Notes: a model not told the origin generated them from the sequence alone. A stretch of 47,324 nucleotides of DNA from Verrucomicrobiota bacterium (GCA_029556615.1 JAKQDD010000047.1:1-47324); one strand, 5' to 3'. Positions 36,043 to 45,699 are shown, numbered from the stretch's first letter. Program-made: numbers and translations.

Positions 36043-37326
36043 TCAATCACGGGCGAGGATGACGGTGTAGTTGCGTTTACCCTTCCGGAGGAGGAGGTAC
36101 CGGCCGAAGCAGAGGTCCGCCCGGGTCAGGTTCCGGAGGGTGGCGCGCTGGTTGTTGACGTAGATGCCGCCGCCCTCGACGTCCTTGCGGGCCTGTCCCT
36201 TGCTCGAGCAGAGCCCGCTGAGGGCGAGGATGTCGGCGAGGGGACAGCCCGCGCCGTCGAAGAGGGTGGCGGCGGCTTCGCGGGTTGGGGCTTCGCCGAC
36301 GATCTCGTCGAAGGTGGACTCGGCGATGCCTTCGAGGTCGCCGCCGAAGAGCACCTCGCTGGCGCGGATCGCCTCGGCGGTGGCGGCGGCGCCGTGGATC
36401 AACTCGGTGACCGCCCGGGCGAGGGCCCGGTGGGCGACGCGGCTTTCCGGCTTCTCGCGGTGCTGGTTTTCGAGCGTCTCGATCTCCTCCCGGCTCAGGA
36501 ACGTGAAGTACTTCAAGTAGCGGACCACATCCCGGTCGTCGGTGCGGATCCAGAACTGGTAGAAGCGGTAGACACTCGTCTTGCGCGGATTCAGCCAGAC
36601 GGCGCCGGCGACGGTCTTGCCGAACTTCGATCCGTCGGCGTTGGTGATGAGGGGGAGCGTGAGGCCGCAGGCGCTTCGGCCGAGCTTTTTCCGGATCAGA
36701 TCGGTGCCGGCGGTGATGTTGCCCCACTGGTCGCTGCCGCCGATCTGGAGTTCGCACTGGTGCTCCCGGCAGAGGTAGTAGAAATCAAACGCCTGGAGGA
36801 GCATGTAACTGAACTCGGTGTAGCTGATCCCGGCTTCCCGGTCCGGGTCCTCCATGCGCGCGCGGATGCTCTCCTTGTGCACCATTGCGTTGACGGAGAA
36901 ATGCTTCCCGATGTCCCGCAGGAACTCGAGGAAACTCACGGGGCCGGTCCACTCGAGGTTGTCGACGAGCCGCGCCGGATTGACCGGGTTTTCGAAATCG
37001 AGCAACCGGCGGAGCTGATCCTTGACGCAGGCGATGTTGGCGGCGAGGATTTCGAGGGTCAGTTGGGGGCGTTCCTGGGACTTGCCGCTGGGATCGCCGA
37101 CCATTCCCGTGGCGCCGCCGGCCAGGGCGATCGGGCGATGCCCCGCCTGCTGGAAACGCCGCAGGGCCAGCAACGGCACGAGGTTGCCCACGTGGAGGCT
37201 GTCGGCCGTCGGATCGAATCCGCAGTACAAGGTGGTGGGGCCGGCGGCCAGTCGCGCCGCCAGTGCCGCTTCGTCCGTGCAGTCCGCCCACAGCCCGCGC
37301 CACTTCAATTCCTCGAGGATGTTCAT
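36043..37326 (-). CDS. tyrS: tyrosyl-tRNA synthetase
   Basis: A 427-residue class I synthetase: HVGN (45-48) in the HIGH position, GGSDQWGNI, and KFGKT (234-238) in the KMSKS position, as in bacterial TyrRS. A C-terminal S4 RNA-binding domain follows (SSKGQARKDVEGGGIYVNN). It is the first gene of a three-gene unit with aroB and a hypothetical gene, linking tyrosine charging with aromatic synthesis. It is divergent from clpP, with 119 nt between starts. No T-box-like leader is apparent. Confidence 0.97.
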   Translation of the reverse strand: MNILEELKWRGLWADCTDEAALAARLAAGPTTLYCGFDPTADSLHVGNLVPLLALRRFQQAGHRPIALAGGATGMVGDPSGKSQERPQLTLEILAANIACVKDQLRRLLDFENPVNPARLVDNLEWTGPVSFLEFLRDIGKHFSVNAMVHKESIRARMEDPDREAGISYTEFSYMLLQAFDFYYLCREHQCELQIGGSDQWGNITAGTDLIRKKLGRSACGLTLPLITNADGSKFGKTVAGAVWLNPRKTSVYRFYQFWIRTDDRDVVRYLKYFTFLSREEIETLENQHREKPESRVAHRALARAVTELIHGAAATAEAIRASEVLFGGDLEGIAESTFDEIVGEAPTREAAATLFDGAGCPLADILALSGLCSSKGQARKDVEGGGIYVNNQRATLRNLTRADLCFGRYLLLRKGKRNYTVILARD

Positions 37327-37390
37327 TGCGCACGCCAGTTATCGCGGCGTGTCCCCGGGCGGACAAGGTCAAAGTGGTTTGCGGGCTGGC

Positions 37391-37419
37391 TTGACGCTCT
37401 CCGGACCCTCCATTAGGTT
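37391..37419 (+). promoter_or_regulatory. putative sigma-70-type promoter of clpP
   Basis: TTGACG (37391-37396) and TAGGTT (37414-37419) are separated by exactly 17 bases, in the tyrS/clpP divergent region and 26 nt before the clpP ATG. The -35 box is strong and the -10 box moderate. Confidence 0.5.
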
Positions 37420-37445
37420 GCGGTCTTGAGTCGATCCGAAGTGCC

Positions 37446-38087
37446 ATGAACAACTTTCTGATTCCGATGGTGGTCGAGCAGACGGGCCGCGGCGAGCGCG
37501 GCTACGACATCTACTCGCGTCTGCTCGTCGACCGCATCATTTTCCTGGGCACGCCCGTGGACGACATTGTCGCCAACGTGGTGATTGCCCAGCTGCTCTT
37601 TCTGCAGATGAATGACCCGAAGAAGGACATTCATCTGTACATCAATTCGCCGGGCGGGAGCGTCACGGCCGGGCTGGCGATTTACGACACGATGCAGTTC
37701 ATGACGTGCGACGTGAACACGTACTGCATTGGGCAGGCGGCGAGCATGGGGGCGGTCCTGCTGGGTGCGGGGACGAAGGGCAAGCGGTACGCTCTGCCGA
37801 ATGCGCGGATCATGATCCATCAGCCCTGGGGCGGTGTCGAGGGGCAGGCCACGGACATCAGCATTCAGGCGCGCGAGATACTCCGTCTCAAGGACCGCCT
37901 CAACGAGATTCTGGCCTTTCACTGTGGCCGGAGCGTCGAGGCGATCGCCAAGGACACGGACCGCGACCGGTTCATGTCGGCGGAGGAAGCCAAGGCCTAC
38001 GGACTGGTGGACGAGGTGGTTCGCTCCCGCAAGGAGATCCCGGGTCTGGCCGCCGCCCCGGCCGAGCCTGCCCGGCCCACGGCCTAG
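37446..38087 (+). CDS. clpP: ATP-dependent Clp protease proteolytic subunit
   Basis: A 213-residue ClpP with the Ser-His-Asp triad: Ser 100 in GQAASMGA, His 125 in MIHQPWGG and Asp 174 in [25 protein letters not shown] and VEGQATDI are also typical. It forms the barrel protease fed by ClpX, encoded next. The stop codon TAG (38085-38087) is inside the CTAG border of repeat copy K, which separates clpP from clpX by 195 nt. Confidence 0.98.
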   Translation: MNNFLIPMVVEQTGRGERGYDIYSRLLVDRIIFLGTPVDDIVANVVIAQLLFLQMNDPKKDIHLYINSPGGSVTAGLAIYDTMQFMTCDVNTYCIGQAASMGAVLLGAGTKGKRYALPNARIMIHQPWGGVEGQATDISIQAREILRLKDRLNEILAFHCGRSVEAIAKDTDRDRFMSAEEAKAYGLVDEVVRSRKEIPGLAAAPAEPARPTA

Positions 38088-38264
38088 CGAGGCGCCGCCT
38101 CAGACCCAGTCGAGTCCCCAGGCCCGTGAAGACCCTGCTGTGCTTGACCACCCCTCCTCCGCGCCTCGCGAATGGAGAGTCCTCGGAGGCGGGGGGGCGG
38201 GTTTGGAACGGCAGGGGCCAAACTTGACCTGTTTGCCACATATTCCACAAGTCGAAGACTCTAG
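38084..38264 (-). mobile_element. CTAG-181 element, intact copy K (181 bp), between clpP and clpX
   Basis: CTAG borders at 38084-38087 (with the clpP stop) and 38261-38264. The module 2 end is next to clpP. The flank after the right CTAG reads CGAGGCGC, again like the start of a further copy, and the clpX ATG follows at 38283. Small drifts occur (GAAGACT for GAGGACT, GTTTGCC for GTTGACC). Confidence 0.93.
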
Positions 38265-38282
38265 CGAGGCGCATCATCAACC

Positions 38283-39554
38283 ATGGCACGGCCCACCCAA
38301 TCCGCGGTCTGCAGTTTCTGCGGGAAGTCGTCCTCGGAAGTCCGCCGCCTGATCCAGGGGCCCGGGGTGTACATTTGCGACGCCTGCGTGTTGCTCTGCA
38401 AGAGCTACCTGGACAAGGAACAGGGAGGGGCGGGCGGCGGAGTGTCGCGCCCGCTCAAGGTCCCGCGGCCGGCGGAGATCAAGGCCCTGCTCGACCAGCA
38501 TTGCATCGGCCAGGAGTTTGCGAAGAAGACCCTGGCCGTGGCGGTCCACAACCACTACAAGCGCATCCGGGCGAATCCCGCGCCTCGGGCGGAGGACGAC
38601 GGGGCGGGCGGGGTCGAGATCGAGAAGAGCAACATCCTGTTGATTGGGCCGACCGGCTGCGGCAAGACGCTGCTGGCCCGGACCCTGGCTCGGGCGCTGG
38701 ATGTGCCCTTTGCCATCGCGGATGCCACGACGCTGACCGAGGCGGGGTACGTGGGCGAGGATGTCGAGAACATCATCCTCCGCCTGCTCCAGAACGCGGA
38801 CCACAACGTCAAGCGGGCGGAGATCGGCATTGTCTACATCGACGAGATCGACAAGATCGCGCGGAAGACGGAGAACGTGTCGATCACGCGGGACGTCTCG
38901 GGGGAGGGGGTGCAGCAGGCGCTGCTGAAGATCTTCGAGGGGACGGTCTGCAATGTGCCCCCCCAGGGGGGGCGGAAGCATCCCCAGCAGGAGTACATTC
39001 GGGTCAACACGACCCACATCCTGTTCATTTGCGGCGGCGCGTTTGTCGGGCTCGACAAGATCATCCATCGTCGTCTGGGCCATCGGGTGATGGGTTTCGC
39101 GGCCCCCGGGCCTGCCGGCGGCGGGGTTTCGGCCGACGGCCGGGATCTGCTGCGGGCGGTCGAACCGGAGGACCTGCTCACGTTCGGGTTCATCCCGGAG
39201 TTCATCGGCCGGCTGCCGATGGTGAGTGTTCTCGAAGACCTCACCGAGGAGCAGTTGGTGGCGATCCTCACCCGCCCCAAGAACGCCCTGATCAAGCAGT
39301 ACACCCGGCTCCTCGAGATGGAGGGGGTCGCGCTCGAGTTCGCGGAGGACGCGCTTCGGGAGCTGGCCGTTCAGGCGGTGAAGAAGGGCACGGGAGCCCG
39401 GGCGCTGCGGGGGCTGCTCGAACGGCTGATGCTGGATGTGATGTACGAAGTGCCCGGCCTTCGGAACGTCACGGGCGTCCGGATCAACCGCGCCGTTGTC
39501 CGGGGCGAGCAGCCGCCGGTGCTCGAGCGCCGCTCGGGCAAGGCGGCGGCCTGA
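38283..39554 (+). CDS. clpX: ATP-dependent Clp protease ATP-binding subunit ClpX
   Basis: A 423-residue AAA+ unfoldase. The N-terminal zinc domain has CSFC (10-13) and CDAC (32-35), then Walker A GPTGCGKT (122-129), Walker B IVYIDEID (183-190) and the RKH pore loop [10 protein letters not shown]. The ClpP-contacting loop reads MGF in place of the usual IGF. ATG at 38283 is the natural start; the ribosome-binding region is poor and lies in the flank of repeat copy K. It forms the ClpXP protease with clpP; dus follows 24 nt after the stop. Confidence 0.97.
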   Translation: MARPTQSAVCSFCGKSSSEVRRLIQGPGVYICDACVLLCKSYLDKEQGGAGGGVSRPLKVPRPAEIKALLDQHCIGQEFAKKTLAVAVHNHYKRIRANPAPRAEDDGAGGVEIEKSNILLIGPTGCGKTLLARTLARALDVPFAIADATTLTEAGYVGEDVENIILRLLQNADHNVKRAEIGIVYIDEIDKIARKTENVSITRDVSGEGVQQALLKIFEGTVCNVPPQGGRKHPQQEYIRVNTTHILFICGGAFVGLDKIIHRRLGHRVMGFAAPGPAGGGVSADGRDLLRAVEPEDLLTFGFIPEFIGRLPMVSVLEDLTEEQLVAILTRPKNALIKQYTRLLEMEGVALEFAEDALRELAVQAVKKGTGARALRGLLERLMLDVMYEVPGLRNVTGVRINRAVVRGEQPPVLERRSGKAAA

Positions 39555-39578
39555 GGCCGGTTGCCGGCACCGCATCCC

Positions 39579-40682
39579 ATGGTCGTCCTTGGTCCCCTGG
39601 CGCTCGAGTCGAACCTGTGTCTCGCGCCACTGGCGGGCTATACGAATCTCCCTTTCCGGCTGACGATCCGCGAGCTGGGCGGTCTGGGCCTGGCCACGAC
39701 CGATCTGGTGAACGCGCGATCGCTGCTCGAGCGGAATCGCAAGGCGCTCAAGCTGGTCGAAACCAGGCCCGGGGATCAGCCGTTGGCGATCCAGCTTTTC
39801 GGGGCGGATCCCGTCGAGATGCGGGATGCGGCCCAGGTTGCCGTGGCGCTGGGGGCGGCGGCGATCGACATCAACATGGGGTGTCCTGCGCCGAAAGTCT
39901 GCCGGGGCGGGGGCGGTTCGGCGATGATGGCCGATCGGGCCGGGACCGTCCGGCTGGCCCGGGGGGTTGTCGAGGCGGTCCGGGTGCCCGTCACCGCCAA
40001 GATGCGGCTGGGATGGGATGACCGGCATCGGGTGGCCCCGGAGTTGGCGCGGGCTCTCGAGGAGGCGGGCGTGGCCGCGGTTTTCGTTCACGGCCGCACG
40101 CGCCAGCAGGGTTTCTCGGGAGCGGTGAATCTCGAGGGGATCGGCGAGGTGGTGCGGGCCGTCCGGCGGATGCCGGTTTTCGGGAACGGGGATGTGACGA
40201 CCCCCGAAGGCGCGCGCCGGATGCTGACCGAGTGCGGTTGCGCCGGGGTGAGCATTGGCCGGGGCGCCTTCTACAATCCGTGGATTTTCCGGCAGACCTG
40301 CCGTTACCTGGCCACGGGCGAGCCTCAAGCGGAACCGGGGTTCGAGGAGCGTGTCCGGGTGATGAGCTGCCACCTGGATCGGATGATCGAGATCTTCGGG
40401 GAGCGGCGCGGCTGCGTGATGTTCCGCAAGATCGGGCCCTGGTACGCGCGCCGGTTTGGTCCGTCGAGCGACTTCAAGAAGCGGATTGTGAACCTCGCGC
40501 ATCGGGCCGAGTTTGACGAGATCCTGGCCCATTACCGCCGGTGGCGGGCGCCTTTTCTCGACGAGCAGGGCGAGCTCCTCCCGCGCTACCGGCCGGCGCC
40601 GATGCCGCCGTTGGCGGCCGGGGGCTTCGCTGAGGCCGAGCCGGTGATCCCCGTTCCCCGCGGTCCGGTCGCCCGCTGGTAG
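39579..40682 (+). CDS. dus: tRNA-dihydrouridine synthase
   Basis: A 367-residue FMN-dependent Dus enzyme that reduces uridines in the tRNA D-loop. It has the barrel start LAPLAGYTNLPFR, catalytic-site segment INMGCPAPKVCRGGGGSAMM (Cys 102), TAKMRLGWDD, VHGRTRQQGFSG and VFGNGDVTTPEGA. It is most like the DusB group. ATG at 39579 is chosen over an upstream TTG at 39561. It probably shares the clpX transcript. The stop is TAG in a GTAG context with no repeat. Confidence 0.94.
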   Translation: MVVLGPLALESNLCLAPLAGYTNLPFRLTIRELGGLGLATTDLVNARSLLERNRKALKLVETRPGDQPLAIQLFGADPVEMRDAAQVAVALGAAAIDINMGCPAPKVCRGGGGSAMMADRAGTVRLARGVVEAVRVPVTAKMRLGWDDRHRVAPELARALEEAGVAAVFVHGRTRQQGFSGAVNLEGIGEVVRAVRRMPVFGNGDVTTPEGARRMLTECGCAGVSIGRGAFYNPWIFRQTCRYLATGEPQAEPGFEERVRVMSCHLDRMIEIFGERRGCVMFRKIGPWYARRFGPSSDFKKRIVNLAHRAEFDEILAHYRRWRAPFLDEQGELLPRYRPAPMPPLAAGGFAEAEPVIPVPRGPVARW

Positions 40683-40692
40683 GGTGGCCCCT

Positions 40693-40704
40693 TCGAGGGC
40701 TCTA
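40693..40704 (-). repeat. solo end of a CTAG-181 element at the thioesterase stop
   Basis: On the minus strand the thioesterase gene ends TAGAGCCCTCGA, which matches the module 1 tip (TAGAGTCCTCGA) at 11 of 12 positions and copy C's AGAGCCCTCGA exactly over 11 bases. Nothing else of the element remains before the dus stop. Confidence 0.5.
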
Positions 40705-41145
40705 ACGCAGGAACTCGGCAGGGGCGACTTTGATGCGGTCAGCGATCTCGTGGGGGATGCGGATGGACACGAGGCGTCCGTCGGGCGCGTGGGTGACGCA
40801 GACGACAGTGAGGATCCCCCGCGCTGCCTCGACGATCGGGTCGGCGGTCAGGTTGTTGAACTTGATGAGGTAGCTGAGCACCTTGAGCTTCTTCTCGCGG
40901 ACCAGGAGGTGGACTTCGACCAGGTCGTCGAAGCGCAGCGGTGACTTGTAGTCGCACTCGACATGCACGCGAGGGAAGCCCAGCGGGGGATCGTAGTGGC
41001 GCATCATCACCGTGTATCCCAGCGAGCGGAAGAACGCGTGTTCGGCGCTCTCCATGTAGCGGAAGAAGTTCGAGAAATGCACGATACCCGCCGCGTCGGT
41101 CTCGGAGAACTCGACCCGCCGCTGCAGCCGATGCTCGTAGGCCAT
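40702..41145 (-). CDS. 4HBT-family acyl-CoA thioesterase (YbgC/FadM type)
   Basis: A 147-residue hot-dog-fold protein. The catalytic segment FSETDAAGIVHFSNFFRYMESAEH carries the Asp and His of the 4-hydroxybenzoyl-CoA thioesterase family, and VHVECDYKSPLRFDD follows. Such enzymes hydrolyse acyl-CoA thioesters in the cytoplasm, often with a role in lipid or aromatic metabolism. The ATG at 41145 begins where similarity begins; the open frame upstream is not conserved. The gene converges on dus with 19 nt between stops, and its stop lies in a possible relic of the repeat element. Confidence 0.9.
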   Translation of the reverse strand: MAYEHRLQRRVEFSETDAAGIVHFSNFFRYMESAEHAFFRSLGYTVMMRHYDPPLGFPRVHVECDYKSPLRFDDLVEVHLLVREKKLKVLSYLIKFNNLTADPIVEAARGILTVVCVTHAPDGRLVSIRIPHEIADRIKVAPAEFLR

Positions 41146-41348
41146 GCGTCCAGCGTGGCCGAATCCCGGGTCCGCCGCAAGCCCTCGGGGGGGGGATCCG
41201 GGCGCCCGAGCCTTGACAAGGCCCGGGCGGGCCGACGACTCTTGCGGCGAACCAAAACACCACGACGCAGGATCGGTCCGGGCGAGGACTGAGGAGGTCC
41301 GGCCGCCGGGCGATGGTGCGTCGAATACGAGACGAGGAGACCATTGCC

Positions 41349-42782
41349 ATGTGTGACCAGTGCACCCGCCGCGAGTTTCTCGGAACCGGGGTTGCCGCCG
41401 GTTTGTTGCTGTCGAGCGTTCCCTGGACGTATGCCGTGGCGGGGGAATCGCCTGCACCCCAACCCCCGGGTAAATCGCGAATCTGCGTTCTCTTCAGCGG
41501 CACGGCCGGTCCGGCGGATCGCGGCTGGGGTGCGGATGCCGGGCAGATGGCGGCGATGAAGGCGCGTCTGGCCAAGGCGGAGGCGGACCTGGGGAATATC
41601 GAGCTGGTGATCGGCCAGGCGGAGAACCCGGAACAGACGGCCGAGTTGCTCAAGAAGGCCGGGCCGAAGACGCCGGTTCTTGCGCTCAATCTGCAGTGTT
41701 TCGCCCTGACCCGGGTGGTCCAGCCGATACTCGACGGGGGGCATCCGCTGGCGGTCTTCTCGCTGCCCGCGAGCGGCCACGATTGGATGTACCCGCACCG
41801 ATGGCAGCGTCGGGGGCATCGGGTCACGCTCCTTCCGAGCAGCGACTACAACGAGATCGAGCGGGCGCTGCGTCTGCTCCGGGTGATCCCGATGCTGCAG
41901 CAGACGCGGATTCTGCTCTTCCCTCCGGCTCGCGGCACCAAACCGGCGCAGTCACCGGAAGAGATCAAGAAGCGGTTGGGGGCGGAGGTGGTGGCGGTCG
42001 AGGAGAAGGTATTCGATGCGATGATCAACGCGGCGGACGAGGCGTCGGTGCGGGCCGAGGCCGAGCGCTGGACGAAAGAGGCCAAGGCCATCGTCGAGCC
42101 GACGCCGGAGGACATCACCAAGGCGGCGCGGATCAGCGTGGCGTTGCAGCGGCTCATGGCGCGTGAGCAGGCCCAGGGACTGGCAATCGGCACCTGCATG
42201 GGCTGGCTGCCGAAGGGGTTCCCCTGCCTGGGGTTTGCCCGGTTGCGCGACAACGGGATTCCCGCGGCGTGCGAAGGGGACATGGACTCGCTGCTGACGA
42301 TGCTGGTGTTCCAGTATGCGATCGAGCGCGCCGGGTTCCAGGGCAACGCCACGTTTGACACGTCGCGCAACGTGGTGTGGACGGCGCACTGCACGGCGCC
42401 GCTCAAGATGGAAGGGATCCGCAGCAAGGAGGCGCCCTATCTGTTGCGGGGGCATTCGGAGGTGGGCGGCAGCGGCTGCGTGCCCGAAGTCCAGTATCGG
42501 GTGGGCCAGACCATTACCCGCACAAAACTGGTGAACCTGGACACGCTCCTCGCCTCGACCGGCAAGATCATCGAGGTCCCGGCCAAGTCGGTGCGCGCCT
42601 GTCGCACGCAGATCGTCACTGAAGTGCGCGACGCGGCCACGATGGCCGCCAACTGGAGCAGTGTCCTCGATACTGAGGACGCCATGACCCTGCTCCACCG
42701 CGTGGTGTTCTACGGGGATCACATGGACACCGCCCGTCATTTGGGGCGGCTGATGGGTTTGAAGATCGTCGAGGAAGGGTGA
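41349..42782 (+). CDS. Tat-exported L-fucose/L-arabinose isomerase-like protein
   Basis: A 477-residue protein starting MCDQCTRREFLGTGVAAGLLL, a twin-arginine signal (its two cysteines are unusual). The body has two alpha/beta lobes. GFPCLGFARLRDNGIPAACEGDMD (Glu 309) resembles the metal-binding region of FucI/AraA-like isomerases. I therefore place it in the fucose/arabinose isomerase-like superfamily, but the reaction is unknown and export is unusual for it. GAGGAG lies ten bases before the chosen ATG. No sugar kinase or aldolase is adjacent. Confidence 0.7.
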   Translation: MCDQCTRREFLGTGVAAGLLLSSVPWTYAVAGESPAPQPPGKSRICVLFSGTAGPADRGWGADAGQMAAMKARLAKAEADLGNIELVIGQAENPEQTAELLKKAGPKTPVLALNLQCFALTRVVQPILDGGHPLAVFSLPASGHDWMYPHRWQRRGHRVTLLPSSDYNEIERALRLLRVIPMLQQTRILLFPPARGTKPAQSPEEIKKRLGAEVVAVEEKVFDAMINAADEASVRAEAERWTKEAKAIVEPTPEDITKAARISVALQRLMAREQAQGLAIGTCMGWLPKGFPCLGFARLRDNGIPAACEGDMDSLLTMLVFQYAIERAGFQGNATFDTSRNVVWTAHCTAPLKMEGIRSKEAPYLLRGHSEVGGSGCVPEVQYRVGQTITRTKLVNLDTLLASTGKIIEVPAKSVRACRTQIVTEVRDAATMAANWSSVLDTEDAMTLLHRVVFYGDHMDTARHLGRLMGLKIVEEG

Positions 42783-42864
42783 GGGGTGGTCGGGCGCGTG
42801 CGGCGCCGGGCGTGGAAACCGTCATGCTGCGGCGCGGGCGCGGTCGCGCCCGGCCGGAGCGGTG

Positions 42865-44190
42865 TCACCGGGAGCCCGGGAGACACTCGAACAACTCGGC
42901 GTGTTGCCGGGCTACGGCGTTGATGGCGAACCGGCGGTGCACCGCGGTCTGTCCGGCGGCGCCCAGCCGGCGGCAGGCGGCCGGATCCCGCAGCAGGCTC
43001 TCGATTGTTTCCGCCAGAGAGGCGACATTCTCGGGCTCGAAGAGCCGGCCTCCGTCCGTGGCCTCGATCACTTCAGGAAAGGCGCCGCGGCGCGGTTGCA
43101 CCACGGGCACCCCGGCTGCCATCGCCTCGATCACGTAGAGCCCGAAGGCCTCCCCCACGCGCGCCGGGACCGAGAACAGCGTCAGCGCGCTGAGGAAGCG
43201 GAGCTTGGCTGCGCGATCGAGGTTCGGATGAAACTGCACGGCGTGGGAGAGGCCGGCGGCGCGGATCTGCCCCTCGAGGCGCCGGACGAACGGTTCGTCT
43301 GCGGGCCCGCAGCTTCCGCCCACCGCGAGCTGCAGGCCGGGCACGGAGCCGCGGCGGGTGATCTCGAGAAAGGCCTCGACCAGGAGATCGAGGCCCTTGT
43401 CAGGGCACATTCGAGCGAAGTAGCCGAGAACCGGCGGTGTCGCGTTCCGGAGCGTGCCGGTGTCCGCGGCGACGGTGCTGTCCGCAGGGGCCGGGTAGCC
43501 GTCGAGGTCCAATCCCACGGGCAGGACGTGGAGACGATCCGGCGGGAGTCGGAGGCGCGGCCCCATCCGCTCGGCAAAGTACCGGCTCGGGGCGATCCAG
43601 GCGTCGACCTCGGCGGCGCGTTCGGCGAGGACATCCCAGACCCGGGTCTTGAACGGCTCGGGCATGGCGTCGAGGAACTCGTCTTCTCCCGCCAGGAAGC
43701 CGGCCACTGGCGTGCCCAGCTCGGACCGGATGCGGCGGGCGAAGCCGACCAGCAACGCGTTCGAGAGACAGACAGTGTCCGGTCGTGGCTGGGTGCGCAG
43801 CCAGGCGATCAGCTCCTCGAGATCGCGCGCCTGGTGTCCCTCCTCGCCGCGGAGCATCGAGAGCGTCATCTCGGCGACCTGCACCGGTCGGGTGCGGACC
43901 GCGAACCGGCCGGCCCAGCGGAGCAGGGATGGCGAAGCGAGCCGGCGCCGGAGCCAGGCGGGGGCGGACCTGAAGAGGGCGGCCTTCTGATCGAGATAGA
44001 CGTTCAAGCCGCTGAAGAAGATCGGGACGCCCTCGCTGCCGTCGGGTTCATCCAGGGTGAGCGGCAGGTAGAGCGGCACCATGAGGACCGCATGACCCTG
44101 CGCGCGCCAGGCCCGGACCAGCGCGTTGTCGCGCAGGCAATTGCCGCAGTACATCCGGCCCGCGCCGGGGGTGATCTGGACGATGTTCAT
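42865..44190 (-). CDS. family 4 glycosyltransferase
   Basis: A 441-residue GT-B enzyme. The N-terminal lobe starts MNIVQITPGAGRMYCGNCLRD (an acceptor-side glycine loop), then VAGFLAGEDEFLDAM. The C-terminal lobe has PPVLGYFARMCPDKGLDLL and the nucleotide-sugar segment ARVGEAFGLYVIEAMAAG with EAFGLYVIEA as the E-X7-E motif. It likely transfers a sugar from a nucleotide donor for surface glycan synthesis. ATG at 44190 is chosen. It lies 61 nt after the propeller gene on the same strand. Confidence 0.92.
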   Translation of the reverse strand: MNIVQITPGAGRMYCGNCLRDNALVRAWRAQGHAVLMVPLYLPLTLDEPDGSEGVPIFFSGLNVYLDQKAALFRSAPAWLRRRLASPSLLRWAGRFAVRTRPVQVAEMTLSMLRGEEGHQARDLEELIAWLRTQPRPDTVCLSNALLVGFARRIRSELGTPVAGFLAGEDEFLDAMPEPFKTRVWDVLAERAAEVDAWIAPSRYFAERMGPRLRLPPDRLHVLPVGLDLDGYPAPADSTVAADTGTLRNATPPVLGYFARMCPDKGLDLLVEAFLEITRRGSVPGLQLAVGGSCGPADEPFVRRLEGQIRAAGLSHAVQFHPNLDRAAKLRFLSALTLFSVPARVGEAFGLYVIEAMAAGVPVVQPRRGAFPEVIEATDGGRLFEPENVASLAETIESLLRDPAACRRLGAAGQTAVHRRFAINAVARQHAELFECLPGSR

Positions 44191-44251
44191 GGGGCGAGCA
44201 TCCGGTGAATCGAGCGCATTGTCCCGGGCCGGTCTCGAGGGATGGCGGCGG

Positions 44252-45469
44252 CTACGGCTTGCCGGGGCCGAAGGCGTAGATGACGCCATCTTCGCTGCCC
44301 ACGACGATCCAGCCGCCGGCGACAGCAGGGGAGGCGGTGATGGGCTCGCCGATTTCGTATTGACCCAACTCGCGGCCGTCGGCCATCGCCACCACGTAGA
44401 GCCGCCCGTCATCGGACCCGACCACGACCTTGTCGCCGACGACCACGGGCGAGCTGTCCACCTTGCCTCGCGTGGCAAACGTCCATCGCTGTTTGCCGTC
44501 CGCCTTGTTGATGCAGTGCAACCGCTTGTCGCGTCCGCCCACGACCACGGCGTCCGCCGTCACCGCCGGCGAGGAGAAATAGGCGAACTGGCGGTCCTTG
44601 TAGCTCCAGGCCTTGGTTCCCGCGTTGAGGTCGACGCACAAGACCTCGTTCTCGTAGTGGCCGAAGTAGGCGCGGCCGGCATCGAGGGCCACGGAACCGG
44701 CGATGTAGGCGCCTGCCTCGACCTCCCGGACCTGCGTGCCACGGGCGAGGTCGATCACGTGAAGCAGCGCGTCGCAGCCGCCGAACGCCGTCTGGCCCGC
44801 GGCGACCGCCGGCGAGCCGTTGATGTAGTTGCCCGTCTCGTACACCCAGTTGCTGCGGCCCGTCGCGGCATCGATGCAGTGCAGTTTGAAATCGTAGCTC
44901 CCAACAAGGATCCAGGCTCCGCCACCCTTGGGCGCCGCGACCCAGTTCGGCGCGCCGGGTATCCGGTCGCCGGTTTCATACGTCCAAAGTCCCGTGCCGT
45001 CCGAGGCGCGCACGGCGTGCAATCGGGCGTCATCGGACCCGACAAAAACCCGGCCGTCGAGGACGAGCGGCGACGATTCGATCGGGCCGCCGGTCTTGTA
45101 TTTCCAGGCCAGCTTGCCGTCGGCGAGGTTCAGGGCGTAGAGAAAGCCGTCGTCGGAGCCGACCCAGACGCGGCCCTCGGCGATGGCGGCCGATGACTTG
45201 ACCGGGCCACCGGTCTTAAAGGTCCACGCCCGCGTGGGGCGATCCGGGACCGTGCCCGTGGCCACGCCGGCCAGGGCCGGGCCTCCCCGGTACATCGGCC
45301 AGGCGGCGGTTGGCGCGGGCAAAGACCCGGTGCCAGGGGTGAGAGTTGAGCCCGCCGACACCGCCGCGGCGAGGGCGCCCCCGAGCACGAAGGCGCGCCA
45401 GCCACCAGCCATGAACCGTCGTCCGGCTGTGACGGGCCTTTCGTTCGCGGTGGTGTGCCTTCGTGTCAT
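44252..45469 (-). CDS. exported PQQ-type beta-propeller protein
   Basis: A protein of about 405 residues: an RR-containing signal (GRRFMAGGWRAFVLGGALAAAV), then seven or eight PQQ-like repeats with the pattern xxSSPxVxxGxVxVGSDDGxLYAL...DGKxxWxYxTG. It is all-beta and periplasmic, as in BamB- or PQQ-dehydrogenase-like propellers, but lacks dehydrogenase catalytic sequences, so a scaffold or sensor role is more likely. ATG at 45469 keeps the twin arginines; ATG at 45412 (MAGGW) gives a shorter signal. It is followed by the GT4 gene. Confidence 0.85.
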   Translation of the reverse strand: MTRRHTTANERPVTAGRRFMAGGWRAFVLGGALAAAVSAGSTLTPGTGSLPAPTAAWPMYRGGPALAGVATGTVPDRPTRAWTFKTGGPVKSSAAIAEGRVWVGSDDGFLYALNLADGKLAWKYKTGGPIESSPLVLDGRVFVGSDDARLHAVRASDGTGLWTYETGDRIPGAPNWVAAPKGGGAWILVGSYDFKLHCIDAATGRSNWVYETGNYINGSPAVAAGQTAFGGCDALLHVIDLARGTQVREVEAGAYIAGSVALDAGRAYFGHYENEVLCVDLNAGTKAWSYKDRQFAYFSSPAVTADAVVVGGRDKRLHCINKADGKQRWTFATRGKVDSSPVVVGDKVVVGSDDGRLYVVAMADGRELGQYEIGEPITASPAVAGGWIVVGSEDGVIYAFGPGKP

Positions 45470-45699
45470 GGTGAATGAGAATATGGAGCCAGCCGTGGCG
45501 GATCGCAAATGCGAATCAGGCGGGTCGAGCGTGCGGCGTAGGAGCGGAGCCGCGATGGCGAAGGGCCCGGGCAGGACACCGCAAAGCGCGAAGATGAGGA
45601 GGTGGCTGGAGAGTCACGTCTCGCTTGCACCGGTCGGATGCGCTCTTGACGGAGACGTACAGCGGGGGGACGTTGGCAGGCTCTAAGGTTGGGCGGGTT

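Noticed and set aside
41146..41348. Small gene or RNA between the thioesterase and FucI-like genes
   Set aside because: Open frames here are out-of-frame extensions of neighbours; no structure or promoter is convincing.
45470..45699. Small gene between the propeller and hydrolase genes
   Set aside because: No frame has a plausible start, ribosome-binding site and protein-like composition; I see nothing in this gap.
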